NCBI GenBank assembly: GCA_050175155.1
Contig: JBFXJF010000041.1
Coordinates: 1-12,691, forward strand
Origin: JBFXJF01 sp050175155
GTDB taxonomy: Bacteria > Bacillota > Bacilli > Tepidibacillales > Tepidibacillaceae
Length of the DNA stretch: 12,691 nt
Reading direction: 5' to 3'
Shown piece by piece: positions 1-6,112 of the stretch; positions within the stretch are counted from its first letter, which is position 1; every line of letters starts with the position of its first letter. The position numbers were made by a program, and so were the translations under genes. The notes under the pieces are model-generated. The model was not told the DNA's origin. It worked only from the letters and a program-made list of their open reading frames with translations, and searched no databases.

Positions 1-27
1 TAGTAATGTATTTAAGACTTTTTTCAT
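1..27 (-). CDS. 5' end of an unidentified gene (partial)
   Basis: Only the first nine codons lie inside the window, reading MKKVLNTLL, a basic start followed by hydrophobic residues that could open a signal peptide or membrane segment. A strong Shine-Dalgarno (GAGGAGGAG, complement of about 40-48) lies about 11 bases upstream of the ATG at 27. A second in-frame ATG at 96-94 also has a purine-rich site (GGGGGTGAG) about 6 bases upstream, and the frame between the two ATGs is open. That start would add 23 polar residues. I prefer the start at 27 because the resulting N-terminus looks like a leader and the AGGAGG site is better. No function can be given from nine residues. Confidence 0.5.
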
Positions 28-145
28 AACCTTTGTTTCTCCTCCTCTAATATTGTTTTGGTGAGAGTTATTTTTTATGTAGCTCTGTTCTCTCATCTGT
101 CTCACCCCCTCTCCTGAGTTGAGCAATATTATCTTTTTATTTTTA

Positions 146-167
146 TTCTACGGTTGTATCCGTAGAA
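146..167. promoter_or_regulatory. perfect 8-bp inverted repeat, candidate operator
   Basis: TTCTACGG and CCGTAGAA are separated by six bases (TTGTAT). Neither side carries a T-run, so it does not look like an intrinsic terminator. On the minus strand a GATAAT hexamer lies at 133-128, and a -35 box 17 bases upstream would fall at about 151-156, inside the palindrome. A half-site-like TTTCTACG recurs at about 222-229. A dimeric regulator binding over the promoter of the left-edge gene is the simplest reading; this is inference. Confidence 0.4.
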
Positions 168-507
168 ACTAGAAAACATCAAAATAGAACACCTTATCTT
201 TTAATTATATAATGAGATGTCTTTCTACGTAAAGGGTATTTCTTCCTACATTCTCATTAACAAACTATTAGGCTTCTAACCAATATTATAATTTCTTGTA
301 CAAGCTACACATTAAACATATGTCTTGTTACAGTAAATTAGACGTATTATATTATAAAAAGTTTCGATGGTGTGGTAATATTTTGGTTATTGGAGATTAC
401 TTGCTAGATATATAATGTACTTAACAACTTAGTATTCTATCATATATACTAATTTTTTTACACCTTTTTGTGAACTTATTTTGAATATATTAGAAGTTTT
501 ATTTATT

Positions 508-515
508 GATATGAT
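508..515 (+). promoter_or_regulatory. extended -10 promoter element of yigZ
   Basis: TGATATGAT carries a TG dinucleotide one base before a TATGAT hexamer, an extended -10 arrangement that can work without a good -35. No clear TTGACA-like box is seen 17 bases upstream. Transcription would start near 522, leaving a leader of about 20 bases that contains the Shine-Dalgarno GGGGTG at 531-536, six bases before the ATG. Confidence 0.45.
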
Positions 516-542
516 AAAATATTAAAAAGTGGGGTGTAGTTA

Positions 543-1181
543 ATGTTAAAGAGATATCTTACTGTTAAGGATTTTGGTTTTAATACTATTATTATCAAGA
601 AATCTGAATTTATAACTTATGTAAAAAATATAGATTCTGAATTAGGAGCAACCCAGTTTATTGAAACTATTAAAAAGAAACATTGGAATGCTACTCATAA
701 TTGTTCTGCTTATGTAATAGGAGAGCGTGACGAGATTCAAAAAGCTAGTGATGATGGGGAACCTAGTGGAACTGCAGGTAAACCTATTTTAGAGATAATT
801 AAGAAGCTGGAGTTAAAAGATACTTCTGTTGTGGTAACACGTTATTTCGGTGGCATAATGCTTGGTGCTGGGGGATTAATCAGGGCATATGGGACTGCTG
901 CAAAGGAAGGAATATTAACAACAGGCATAATTGAGAGAATATTATACCGAAAAATTATTGTATCAGTGGACTATCCTTGGTATGGCAAGATTGAGAATGA
1001 GATGAATAGTCGAGGTTATACAATCTATGAAACTATATTTATGGATAAGGTGACTGTTACTATATTAGAACTTGATGGTGAGGAAGAAAATTTTATAAGG
1101 TTGATTATGAATATTACTAATGGACAGGTTGATTTAATAACAGGTGAGAATATTTATGTAGATAGAGATGTAAAATTATAG
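543..1181 (+). CDS. YigZ/IMPACT family (UPF0029) protein
   Basis: This 212-residue protein has the full-length architecture of the YigZ/YvyE family: an N-terminal IMPACT (UPF0029) domain over roughly residues 15-125 and a C-terminal DUF1949-like domain over about 138-195. Visible signatures are ATHNCSAYVIG (50-60), DDGEPSGTAGKPIL (70-83) and TRYFGGIMLGAGGLIRAYG (99-117). The biochemical role of bacterial members is not firmly established. The eukaryotic relative IMPACT regulates the Gcn2 kinase, which should not be carried over. The start has a Shine-Dalgarno six bases upstream. The gene converges on the polysaccharide locus and is followed by a long palindromic structure that may end its transcript. 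From memory, the B. subtilis homologue yvyE lies beside an LCP gene and tagO, so its presence near such genes here may be conserved context. Confidence 0.93.
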   Translation: MLKRYLTVKDFGFNTIIIKKSEFITYVKNIDSELGATQFIETIKKKHWNATHNCSAYVIGERDEIQKASDDGEPSGTAGKPILEIIKKLELKDTSVVVTRYFGGIMLGAGGLIRAYGTAAKEGILTTGIIERILYRKIIVSVDYPWYGKIENEMNSRGYTIYETIFMDKVTVTILELDGEEENFIRLIMNITNGQVDLITGENIYVDRDVKL

Positions 1182-1370
1182 AGAAATAAGTTATCATCTG
1201 GAATGAGTTTTGCGAGTACAAAATAAAAGGAACGGAAGTAATATTAGAAGAAAATTCTCAACTGTTTGAGCGAAGCGAGTTTTGAGAATTTCTAATATTA
1301 CTGGAGTTCATTCCTTATTAATGTTTGAGCTTGATGTAGTGGAAGATGATAACTTATTTCTCTTTTCTTT
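1180..1370 (+). repeat. nested long inverted repeat (element A), possible terminator of yigZ
   Basis: Twenty bases at 1180-1199 are perfectly complementary to 1344-1363. The left arm overlaps the last two bases of the yigZ stop codon. Inside, GGAATGA (1200-1206) can pair with TCATTCC (1308-1314). A third stem pairs 1237-1261 with 1282-1302, perfect except for four extra bases in the left arm. The loop at 1262-1281 carries GAGCGAAGCGAG. The outer right arm runs into a T-rich stretch (TCTTTTCTTTTT, 1361-1372), so the transcript could fold into a long terminator-like structure. Size, nesting and lack of coding frame fit a MITE-like or REP-like palindromic element. It shares GTTATCATCT and GATAAC with the hairpin at 1438-1515. 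Confidence 0.75.
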
Positions 1371-1437
1371 TTACATGTGCTGGCAATAATAATGAAACTA
1401 ATAAAAAATCTTAATACATATATTTTCTTAAATAATT

Positions 1438-1515
1438 AAGGGGATATGTTATCATCTACGCTCATCTCTTACTTCATAAAGGATTTCGCTTAAGAGGATA
1501 ACATATCCCCTTTTT
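1438..1515 (+). terminator. long hairpin with T-run (element B)
   Basis: Sixteen bases at 1438-1453 (AAGGGGATATGTTATC) are perfectly complementary to 1497-1512, with a second six-base stem CTCTTA/TAAGAG (1466-1471 with 1491-1496) inside and a T5 run at 1511-1515. It could act as an intrinsic terminator on the plus strand. The inner end of the left arm continues as GTTATCATCT, identical to element A, while the outer ten bases differ, so it appears to be a second copy of the same repeat family with a different but still self-complementary base. Confidence 0.65.
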
Positions 1516-1533
1516 ATCAATTTAATAAGGTTT

Positions 1534-1576
1534 TTTTGTGAGTACTGAATGAAAGGGAACAGGCAACTGTTCCCTT
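1534..1576 (+). repeat. GGGAACAG hairpin with flanking repeat
   Basis: AAGGGAACAG (1553-1562), a GCAA tetraloop and CTGTTCCCTT (1567-1576) form a perfect 10-bp hairpin. It is preceded by TTTTGTGAGTAC (1534-1545), which nearly repeats TTTTGCGAGTAC at 1208-1219 inside element A. The similarity continues for about 15 further bases (AAAAGGAACGG against AAAGGGAACAGG). The form resembles REP-type palindromes; that assignment is from general resemblance only. Confidence 0.55.
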
Positions 1577-1614
1577 CCTTACTTTATGTTTCTGTATATC
1601 TATTTACCTGTAGG

Positions 1615-1645
1615 ATTTTAGATAACATATATCTAAAATTTTTTT
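1615..1645 (+). terminator. AT-rich hairpin followed by T-run
   Basis: ATTTTAGATA (1615-1624) pairs perfectly with TATCTAAAAT (1630-1639) around a five-base loop and runs directly into seven T residues (1639-1645). The stem has only one G-C pair, so as a terminator it would be weak, but the geometry is right for plus-strand transcripts. It includes GATAACATAT, which also occurs in the right arm of the hairpin at 1438-1512. Confidence 0.45.
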
Positions 1646-1661
1646 GAATTTACTAATTAAG

Positions 1662-1685
1662 AGGGGGACAGTTGTCTGTCCCCTT
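1662..1685. repeat. GGGGACAG hairpin, REP-like
   Basis: GGGGACAG (1664-1671), loop TTGT, and CTGTCCCC (1676-1683) form a perfect 8-bp stem, extended by a G-T and an A-T pair to 1662 and 1685. It is a close variant of the hairpin at 1553-1576 (GGGAACAG/CTGTTCCC), with a matching change in both arms. There is no T-run on the plus side, so it is listed as a repeat rather than a terminator. Confidence 0.55.
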
Positions 1686-1742
1686 CATTGCCTTTATTAC
1701 TACTACTTGTATCTGTTCCTTTCATTGCTTTTATTGCTATTA
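1676..1742. repeat. imperfect 37-base-offset tandem repeat
   Basis: Thirty bases at 1676-1705 recur at 1713-1742 with five differences, all C/T or A/G transitions. Both copies begin CTGT, with CATTGC in the middle and TTTATT following. The first copy starts with the right arm of the hairpin at 1662-1685, while the second copy has no matching left arm. It looks like a decayed duplication of a palindrome and its flank. No coding signal is evident. Confidence 0.5.
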
Positions 1743-1799
1743 CAGCTGCTTTACTTATACTAGATTCTTCTCTTTGCTTGGAATGACAGATCATTTATT

Positions 1800-2522
1800 T
1801 TAACGGCTTTTTACTACCTGCCATAAAAATTTTGGTAGGTTTGTCATTCTTGTTATGCGACTTGGTTGTTTGATTAAGCGATAGAGCCATTCTATTCCTA
1901 GTTTTTGCATCCATGAAGGAGCTCTTTTGACTTCACCTGTTAAAACGTCAAAACTTCCGCCTACTCCCATTACTAACTGAACAGGAAGTTGATCTATATG
2001 CCTTGAAATCCATTTTTCCTGACCTGGCGAGCCTAATGCTACAAAAAGATAATCCGGTCTAGCAGCTTGTATTTTCTCAATTACCTTGTTGACGTCCTTT
2101 TCATAACCATCTTGAACTCCCACTAATTCCAAATTAGAATAACGCGCCTTAATTATTTCCTCAGCCTTTTCAATCGTTTTCAATTTACATCCATAGAGAA
2201 AAACTTTCTTCCGATCACGATTAGCTACCTTTAATAATTCTTCAAATAATCCGACCCCAGTTACACGAGAGATATGTGGTAATCCAAGTATCCGACCTGC
2301 ATATACCAGACCCACTCCGTCTGCAATTAGTAAAGTAGCTTTGTTCTCAATAATTGATGAAAGCTCTTCATCCTTCAATTCCTTCATAATTTTTTCAGGG
2401 TTCTGTGCAATGATGAATTGCTTCGTACCTGTTCTTATACCTTGGTCAAGATATTCTAAAGCCTGTCCCATACTGCATAAGTGAACCGGCTTGTCTAAAA
2501 TTCGGATTTCTTGTAGTTGCAT
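1800..2522 (-). CDS. WecG/TagA/CpsF family (GT26) glycosyltransferase
   Basis: This 240-residue protein belongs to the family that adds ManNAc (TagA) or ManNAc-uronic acid (WecG) to undecaprenyl-diphosphate-GlcNAc on the cytoplasmic membrane face. Visible signatures are AQNPEK (39-44), the ADG motif with the likely catalytic Asp68, SRVTGVGLFEEL (85-96), PDYLFVALGSPGQEKW (156-171), GVGGSFD (186-192) and a basic C-terminal tail from about 197, the region that helps TagA proteins meet the membrane. The ATG at 2522 is chosen because AAGGAG lies six bases upstream. A longer frame opening at 2552 would overlap the preceding gene and lacks such a site. It is the last gene of the locus, 10 bases after the dehydrogenase. 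That neighbour makes ManNAcA a plausible donor sugar, but the donor cannot be read from the sequence. Confidence 0.9.
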   Translation of the reverse strand: MQLQEIRILDKPVHLCSMGQALEYLDQGIRTGTKQFIIAQNPEKIMKELKDEELSSIIENKATLLIADGVGLVYAGRILGLPHISRVTGVGLFEELLKVANRDRKKVFLYGCKLKTIEKAEEIIKARYSNLELVGVQDGYEKDVNKVIEKIQAARPDYLFVALGSPGQEKWISRHIDQLPVQLVMGVGGSFDVLTGEVKRAPSWMQKLGIEWLYRLIKQPSRITRMTNLPKFLWQVVKSR

Positions 2523-2532
2523 CTTTTTCTCC

Positions 2533-3834
2533 TTAAATTGCGAAGTAGTCAAAGCCTTGGGCTTTTACTAGCTCCTTATTCCATAAATGCTTCGTGTCAA
2601 TTAATATCGGCGATTCCTGCATTTTCTCTTTAATCGTGCTTAATTCCAAATTGTTGAATTCTTCTTGTTTGGCTAAAACTAGCAACCCGTCAGCACCTGT
2701 TATTGCTGTGGATAAACTATCTACTAAATACTCACAGTGCGAATGAACCGCTGGATCATAGGCTTTAACTACTGCTCCTCGTTGTAGAAGAAGCTCACAA
2801 ATGTTGTGTGCAGGGCTGATTCGATCATCATTAGAATAATCCTTCATTGCTAAGCCTAGAACTGCAATTGTTGAACCTGAGAGGTTCTTACCCTGTTTCT
2901 CTAATTTATTAGCTAGAATCTCAACTATCCTTGCCGGTATATCATCATTAATTGTTCTAGATAACTCTAATAATGGCAGTGCTATATTTAATTCCTCCAT
3001 CTTTGGACGTAAATAATAGAAGGCGTTAGGTAAACAGTACCCTCCGACACCCGGACCAGGAATTAACAAGTCTACCCTCTTATGAGTATTTGCTGTTTGA
3101 AAAGTTTCTATAGTATCAATTCCTAACGCTTGACAAAACTCAGCAAATTGATTCGCCATTGCTATACTTACATCACGCGAAACATTCTCAAAGACCTTGG
3201 CAGTTTCTACAATTTTAATATCGTTTGCCTTATGGATTTCTGCTTTTGTAATCTTTTGCAGTATTTTTTTTGCATGATCAAAGCTTATATCGTTAATCCC
3301 AGCTAATGCTGTTGGCATATTCTCGAATTCATCAAAGGCTTTCCCTTCAGCAATTCTTTCCGAGGCATAGGCAAGGTAAAAATCTTCTCCTGCCTTTAAT
3401 CCGCTTTCCCGCTCAAGTATCGGCTTTGCAATATTCTCTGTTGTACCGGGGACTACCGTGCTACGAATAAGGACAGTATCACCTTTTTTAAGACCTTTAC
3501 CTAAATCAAGCATACACGCCTCAAAATAATCGTAAAGAGGCTTACCCTCTTTAACAGGAAGCCCAACAGTTATGATATAAGCATTAGATTCCGTGAACGC
3601 CTTGTTGTAATCAGTAGTTGCTTGGAATTTTCCTGATGCAATAGCTTCTTTTAGTATTTCTTGAATCGGCTTTCCTTGATATTGTTCGAGATGATAGGTG
3701 ATTCCATTATTTAAATCTTCTATTAATGAATGATTAAGATCAAGACCGATAACATTGTGTCCTCTCATTGCAAAGCTTAAAGATAAGGGGAGGCCTACAA
3801 AGCCTAGGCCGATTATAGTGATTTTGGTATTCAT
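2533..3834 (-). CDS. nucleotide-sugar dehydrogenase, WecC-like
   Basis: A 433-residue UDP-glucose/GDP-mannose dehydrogenase-family enzyme, which oxidises C6 of a UDP-sugar to a uronic acid in two NAD-dependent steps. Visible are the Rossmann motif GLGFVG (9-14), STVVPGTT (125-132), the central segment ETAKVFENVSRD with likely catalytic Lys213 and Asn217, the nucleophile Cys267 in GPGVGGYCLPN, and the C-terminal UDP-binding domain beginning near GLAMKDYSNDDRISP (327-341). The GPGVGGYC form around the cysteine and the adjacent TagA/WecG gene favour UDP-ManNAc as substrate, giving UDP-ManNAcA. UDP-Glc or UDP-GlcNAc cannot be excluded. An AAAGGA site lies nine bases before the ATG, and csaB ends 18 bases upstream, so it is probably cotranscribed. 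Confidence 0.9.
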   Translation of the reverse strand: MNTKITIIGLGFVGLPLSLSFAMRGHNVIGLDLNHSLIEDLNNGITYHLEQYQGKPIQEILKEAIASGKFQATTDYNKAFTESNAYIITVGLPVKEGKPLYDYFEACMLDLGKGLKKGDTVLIRSTVVPGTTENIAKPILERESGLKAGEDFYLAYASERIAEGKAFDEFENMPTALAGINDISFDHAKKILQKITKAEIHKANDIKIVETAKVFENVSRDVSIAMANQFAEFCQALGIDTIETFQTANTHKRVDLLIPGPGVGGYCLPNAFYYLRPKMEELNIALPLLELSRTINDDIPARIVEILANKLEKQGKNLSGSTIAVLGLAMKDYSNDDRISPAHNICELLLQRGAVVKAYDPAVHSHCEYLVDSLSTAITGADGLLVLAKQEEFNNLELSTIKEKMQESPILIDTKHLWNKELVKAQGFDYFAI

Positions 3835-3852
3835 TGTAAAATTTCCTTTCTT

Positions 3853-4968
3853 TTATCTGCCTGATTTTAATAAGTCTTTTACTATTTCTACGTTTCTTTC
3901 TGCTTGCTTTCTCATCTCTTGTACTGGTTGTTTGATTTGATTGCTTATTTCTTCCCTATTATTAATCCAGTTTATTAATACTTGCTCGAATTGTTCTCTT
4001 TGGTTATTTATTCGCTTGATATTGTAGGTATAGTTAGTTAGTCCTAATCTTTCCATGAAGTTCTCGACCTTTGGGTCATAAATTAGTCCGAATAGTGGTC
4101 TGAAGGAGATTGAACCTAGTATTAAGGCATGTAATCTCATTGCAATTATCCCATCCATCTCTTTAAGCATCGCAGCCATTTGTTCCGGAGTATAACTACC
4201 ATTAATCATTAGTGAGTTATCATCCCTAAAAATCTTCAAAGCATATTCGCTGATCGGCTCATCCTGACCGAATTGAAATGGAAGAAAAATAAACTGAATA
4301 TTATATTTTTCCCTTAGCATTTTAAGTGAATTAAGAAAAACTGTAAAGTAACCTTCCTCCGTCCAATTACGTAAACAAATTGCAATCCTTAATCTATCAT
4401 TTGTAAAATTAACACCCGCCTGTTCTAGTAATCTTTTACCATCAGATGTTATATCTATTGCTATTGCCGGATCTGCTGTTACCTCCATCTTCGGTCGGTT
4501 AACACCTATCTCCTTTAATAATTGTAAAGAGGGTTCATCACGAACTGTTATCCAGCTAACTCTATTAGATATTATTCTTACTAGCCATCTAGCCTTATTA
4601 GAGCTTATCGGTCCGACTCCGTTAGCATAATAGATTACAGGCGTTCTTGCCATAAAAGCAATTATTACACGACTTAGCCAATAAGGTATGACCCGACCGG
4701 AATGGTCCTGTAATAAACCTCCACCACCCAAAATAAATAATTGACTCTCTCTTAATAGTTTATAGATTTCTATGAGTCCGTTAAATCTTCTTCCTGTGTA
4801 GATACTGTTAACGTTGTGAAGCAGTTTGGTTTGTTCCGGATTGCGACTTAAAACAGTTATATCATTAATCCCTTGATTACGAAGAGTAGAAACCATACTA
4901 AATAATATTGCTTCATCTCCTGTATTGTTTGCTCCGTAATAACCAAGGATTGTTACGCCTTTCCTCAT
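3853..4968 (-). CDS. csaB: CsaB polysaccharide pyruvyl transferase
   Basis: This 371-residue protein matches CsaB enzymes, which move pyruvate from phosphoenolpyruvate onto a sugar, usually ManNAc, of a secondary cell wall polymer. The resulting ketal is the ligand that SLH-domain S-layer proteins bind. Signatures are GYYGANNTGDEAIL (9-22), GGGGLLQD (81-88), YYANGVGPI (113-121), VRDEPS (142-147), the basic motif MRLHALILG (277-285) and YDPKVENFMERLG (297-309). The length is typical and no signal peptide is seen, consistent with cytoplasmic action on the lipid-linked unit. The ATG at 4968 follows AAGGTGAG at suitable spacing. A GTG at 4977 in the same frame would add three residues and cannot be ruled out. 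The upstream glycosyltransferase ends 10 bases before this start. Presence of csaB predicts SLH-domain proteins elsewhere in the genome. Confidence 0.92.
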   Translation of the reverse strand: MRKGVTILGYYGANNTGDEAILFSMVSTLRNQGINDITVLSRNPEQTKLLHNVNSIYTGRRFNGLIEIYKLLRESQLFILGGGGLLQDHSGRVIPYWLSRVIIAFMARTPVIYYANGVGPISSNKARWLVRIISNRVSWITVRDEPSLQLLKEIGVNRPKMEVTADPAIAIDITSDGKRLLEQAGVNFTNDRLRIAICLRNWTEEGYFTVFLNSLKMLREKYNIQFIFLPFQFGQDEPISEYALKIFRDDNSLMINGSYTPEQMAAMLKEMDGIIAMRLHALILGSISFRPLFGLIYDPKVENFMERLGLTNYTYNIKRINNQREQFEQVLINWINNREEISNQIKQPVQEMRKQAERNVEIVKDLLKSGR

Positions 4969-4978
4969 AGCTCTCACC

Positions 4979-6112
4979 TTATTTACCCTTATTCTTATAT
5001 TCTTCTAAAACTTGATTATATAATTCCAATGTATTATTAGCGAATTGTTCAGTGGTAAAATAGCGCTGTAATGCTTTATAGCCATTCTCAGCCAGTTTAT
5101 CTTTTAATTCCGGTTGGGCTATTATTGCTTCAATTCTAGCTACGAATTGAACAATATCATCAACTGGAACATCATAACCATTGTTGGCAAGCTTAACTAT
5201 TTCTTGCATTCCACCGGCTTGAGTAATAACTACAGGTGTATGTGCTGCCATCGCTTCTAATAGAACTACCCCAAAACCCTCCATTATCGAAGTAAGCAAA
5301 AATAAATCTGACTCTGTTAATAGCTCATATATATCATTCCTAAAGCCTAGAAAGTGAACAGAATCATCAATGTCTAAGGAAGTAGCTAACTCCTTAAGCT
5401 CTGATAGTAGTGAGCCGTCACCAACAATTACTCCATGAAACCTGATCTTGTCTTGTTTTAGTGTGCTAAACGCCTGCAAAAGCATCTGATAATTCTTAAC
5501 ACTTTCCAGTCTACCAACGCTGATAAGAATTGGAGTCTCTTCATCTATCCCAAGTTCTTTTCTTAAAAATGGAGTAACCTCTTTATTTAGTGGAAAATCT
5601 GATGATAGCCCATTATATACCACCTTAATTCTGTCGCTAGAAATACCATCCTTCTCAAGCTCTTTTTTTAAAGCTGCTGATACAGCTATATATTTATATG
5701 TAAATGATCTAGTTAACTTTTCTATTCGATGATAAAATATTTTTTTTAACATACTAGAATAGTCATAGTACATTGAACTATGTACTGTTGTTATTACAGG
5801 AAGTCCATTACTGAAAACTACAGCAAGCCTTCCAATAAAATTAGCTCTAAAACCATGGGTGTGAAGTATTTGCGGGTTTCGCTTCTTAATATGTTGGTTT
5901 AATAGCCTAATAGTACGAATGTCAAATATACTTTTCATTGAAATAACTGTAACGGGTATATTATTTTCCCTCGCTGATTGTGCAATGATGTCATCTGTAA
6001 AACATACTATTTCAACTTTTACACCTTTTTTTAATAATTCTTTAGAAAGCGTTATTAGGTGATTTCGTGAGCCACCTTTTTCCGCGCCACCAATTACTTG
6101 CATTATATACAT
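4979..6112 (-). CDS. family 4 glycosyltransferase
   Basis: A 377-residue GT-B fold, retaining glycosyltransferase of the GT4 type. The N-terminal acceptor domain shows GGAEKGGSRNHL (8-19), LHTHGFRANFIGRL (83-96) and ITTVHSSM (107-114). The C-terminal donor domain starts at ISVGRLESVKN (197-207), with Arg201 and Lys206 placed to bind the nucleotide-sugar phosphates, and contains the E-x7-E motif EGFGVVLLE (Glu278 and Glu286). The protein is cytoplasmic and membrane-associated by analogy. The ATG overlaps the stop of the upstream polymerase gene by one base (TAATG), so translation is probably coupled, with AAAGG about nine bases upstream. Sugar donor and linkage cannot be predicted. Confidence 0.9.
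   Translation of the reverse strand: MYIMQVIGGAEKGGSRNHLITLSKELLKKGVKVEIVCFTDDIIAQSARENNIPVTVISMKSIFDIRTIRLLNQHIKKRNPQILHTHGFRANFIGRLAVVFSNGLPVITTVHSSMYYDYSSMLKKIFYHRIEKLTRSFTYKYIAVSAALKKELEKDGISSDRIKVVYNGLSSDFPLNKEVTPFLRKELGIDEETPILISVGRLESVKNYQMLLQAFSTLKQDKIRFHGVIVGDGSLLSELKELATSLDIDDSVHFLGFRNDIYELLTESDLFLLTSIMEGFGVVLLEAMAAHTPVVITQAGGMQEIVKLANNGYDVPVDDIVQFVARIEAIIAQPELKDKLAENGYKALQRYFTTEQFANNTLELYNQVLEEYKNKGK

Larger units (their letters stand above)
28..542. other. gene-poor divergent intergenic region
   Basis: About 515 AT-rich bases separate the left-edge minus-strand gene from yigZ. I see no convincing gene apart from a possible N-terminal extension of the left gene back to 96. Items that can be seen are the inverted repeat at 146-167, several TATAAT-like hexamers (for example 287-292 and 411-416) without good -35 partners, a 10-bp palindrome CTTGTACAAG at 295-304, and the extended -10 of yigZ at 508-515. 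No tRNA, rRNA or recognisable riboswitch was found. Confidence 0.6.

Noticed and set aside
295..304. CTTGTACAAG palindrome as an operator
   Set aside because: A single 10-bp palindrome in AT-rich DNA without a nearby convincing promoter; not enough to call.
411..416. TATAAT hexamer as an upstream yigZ promoter
   Set aside because: The best -35 (TTGGAG) is only 15 bases away, and the extended -10 at 508-515 is better placed.
1182..1799. CRISPR array or small RNA gene in the palindrome cluster
   Set aside because: Repeats are few, unequal in length and unevenly spaced, with no constant spacer size. Folding potential is explained by terminator-like and REP-like palindromes.
2523..2552. Longer TagA/WecG start at 2552
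   Set aside because: It overlaps the dehydrogenase gene, has no Shine-Dalgarno, and adds residues not typical of the family; the ATG at 2522 has AAGGAG at six bases.
3755..3940. Plus-strand open frame opposite the start of the dehydrogenase and end of csaB
   Set aside because: It lies antisense to two well-supported genes and its translation has no family signature; it is a frame shadow.
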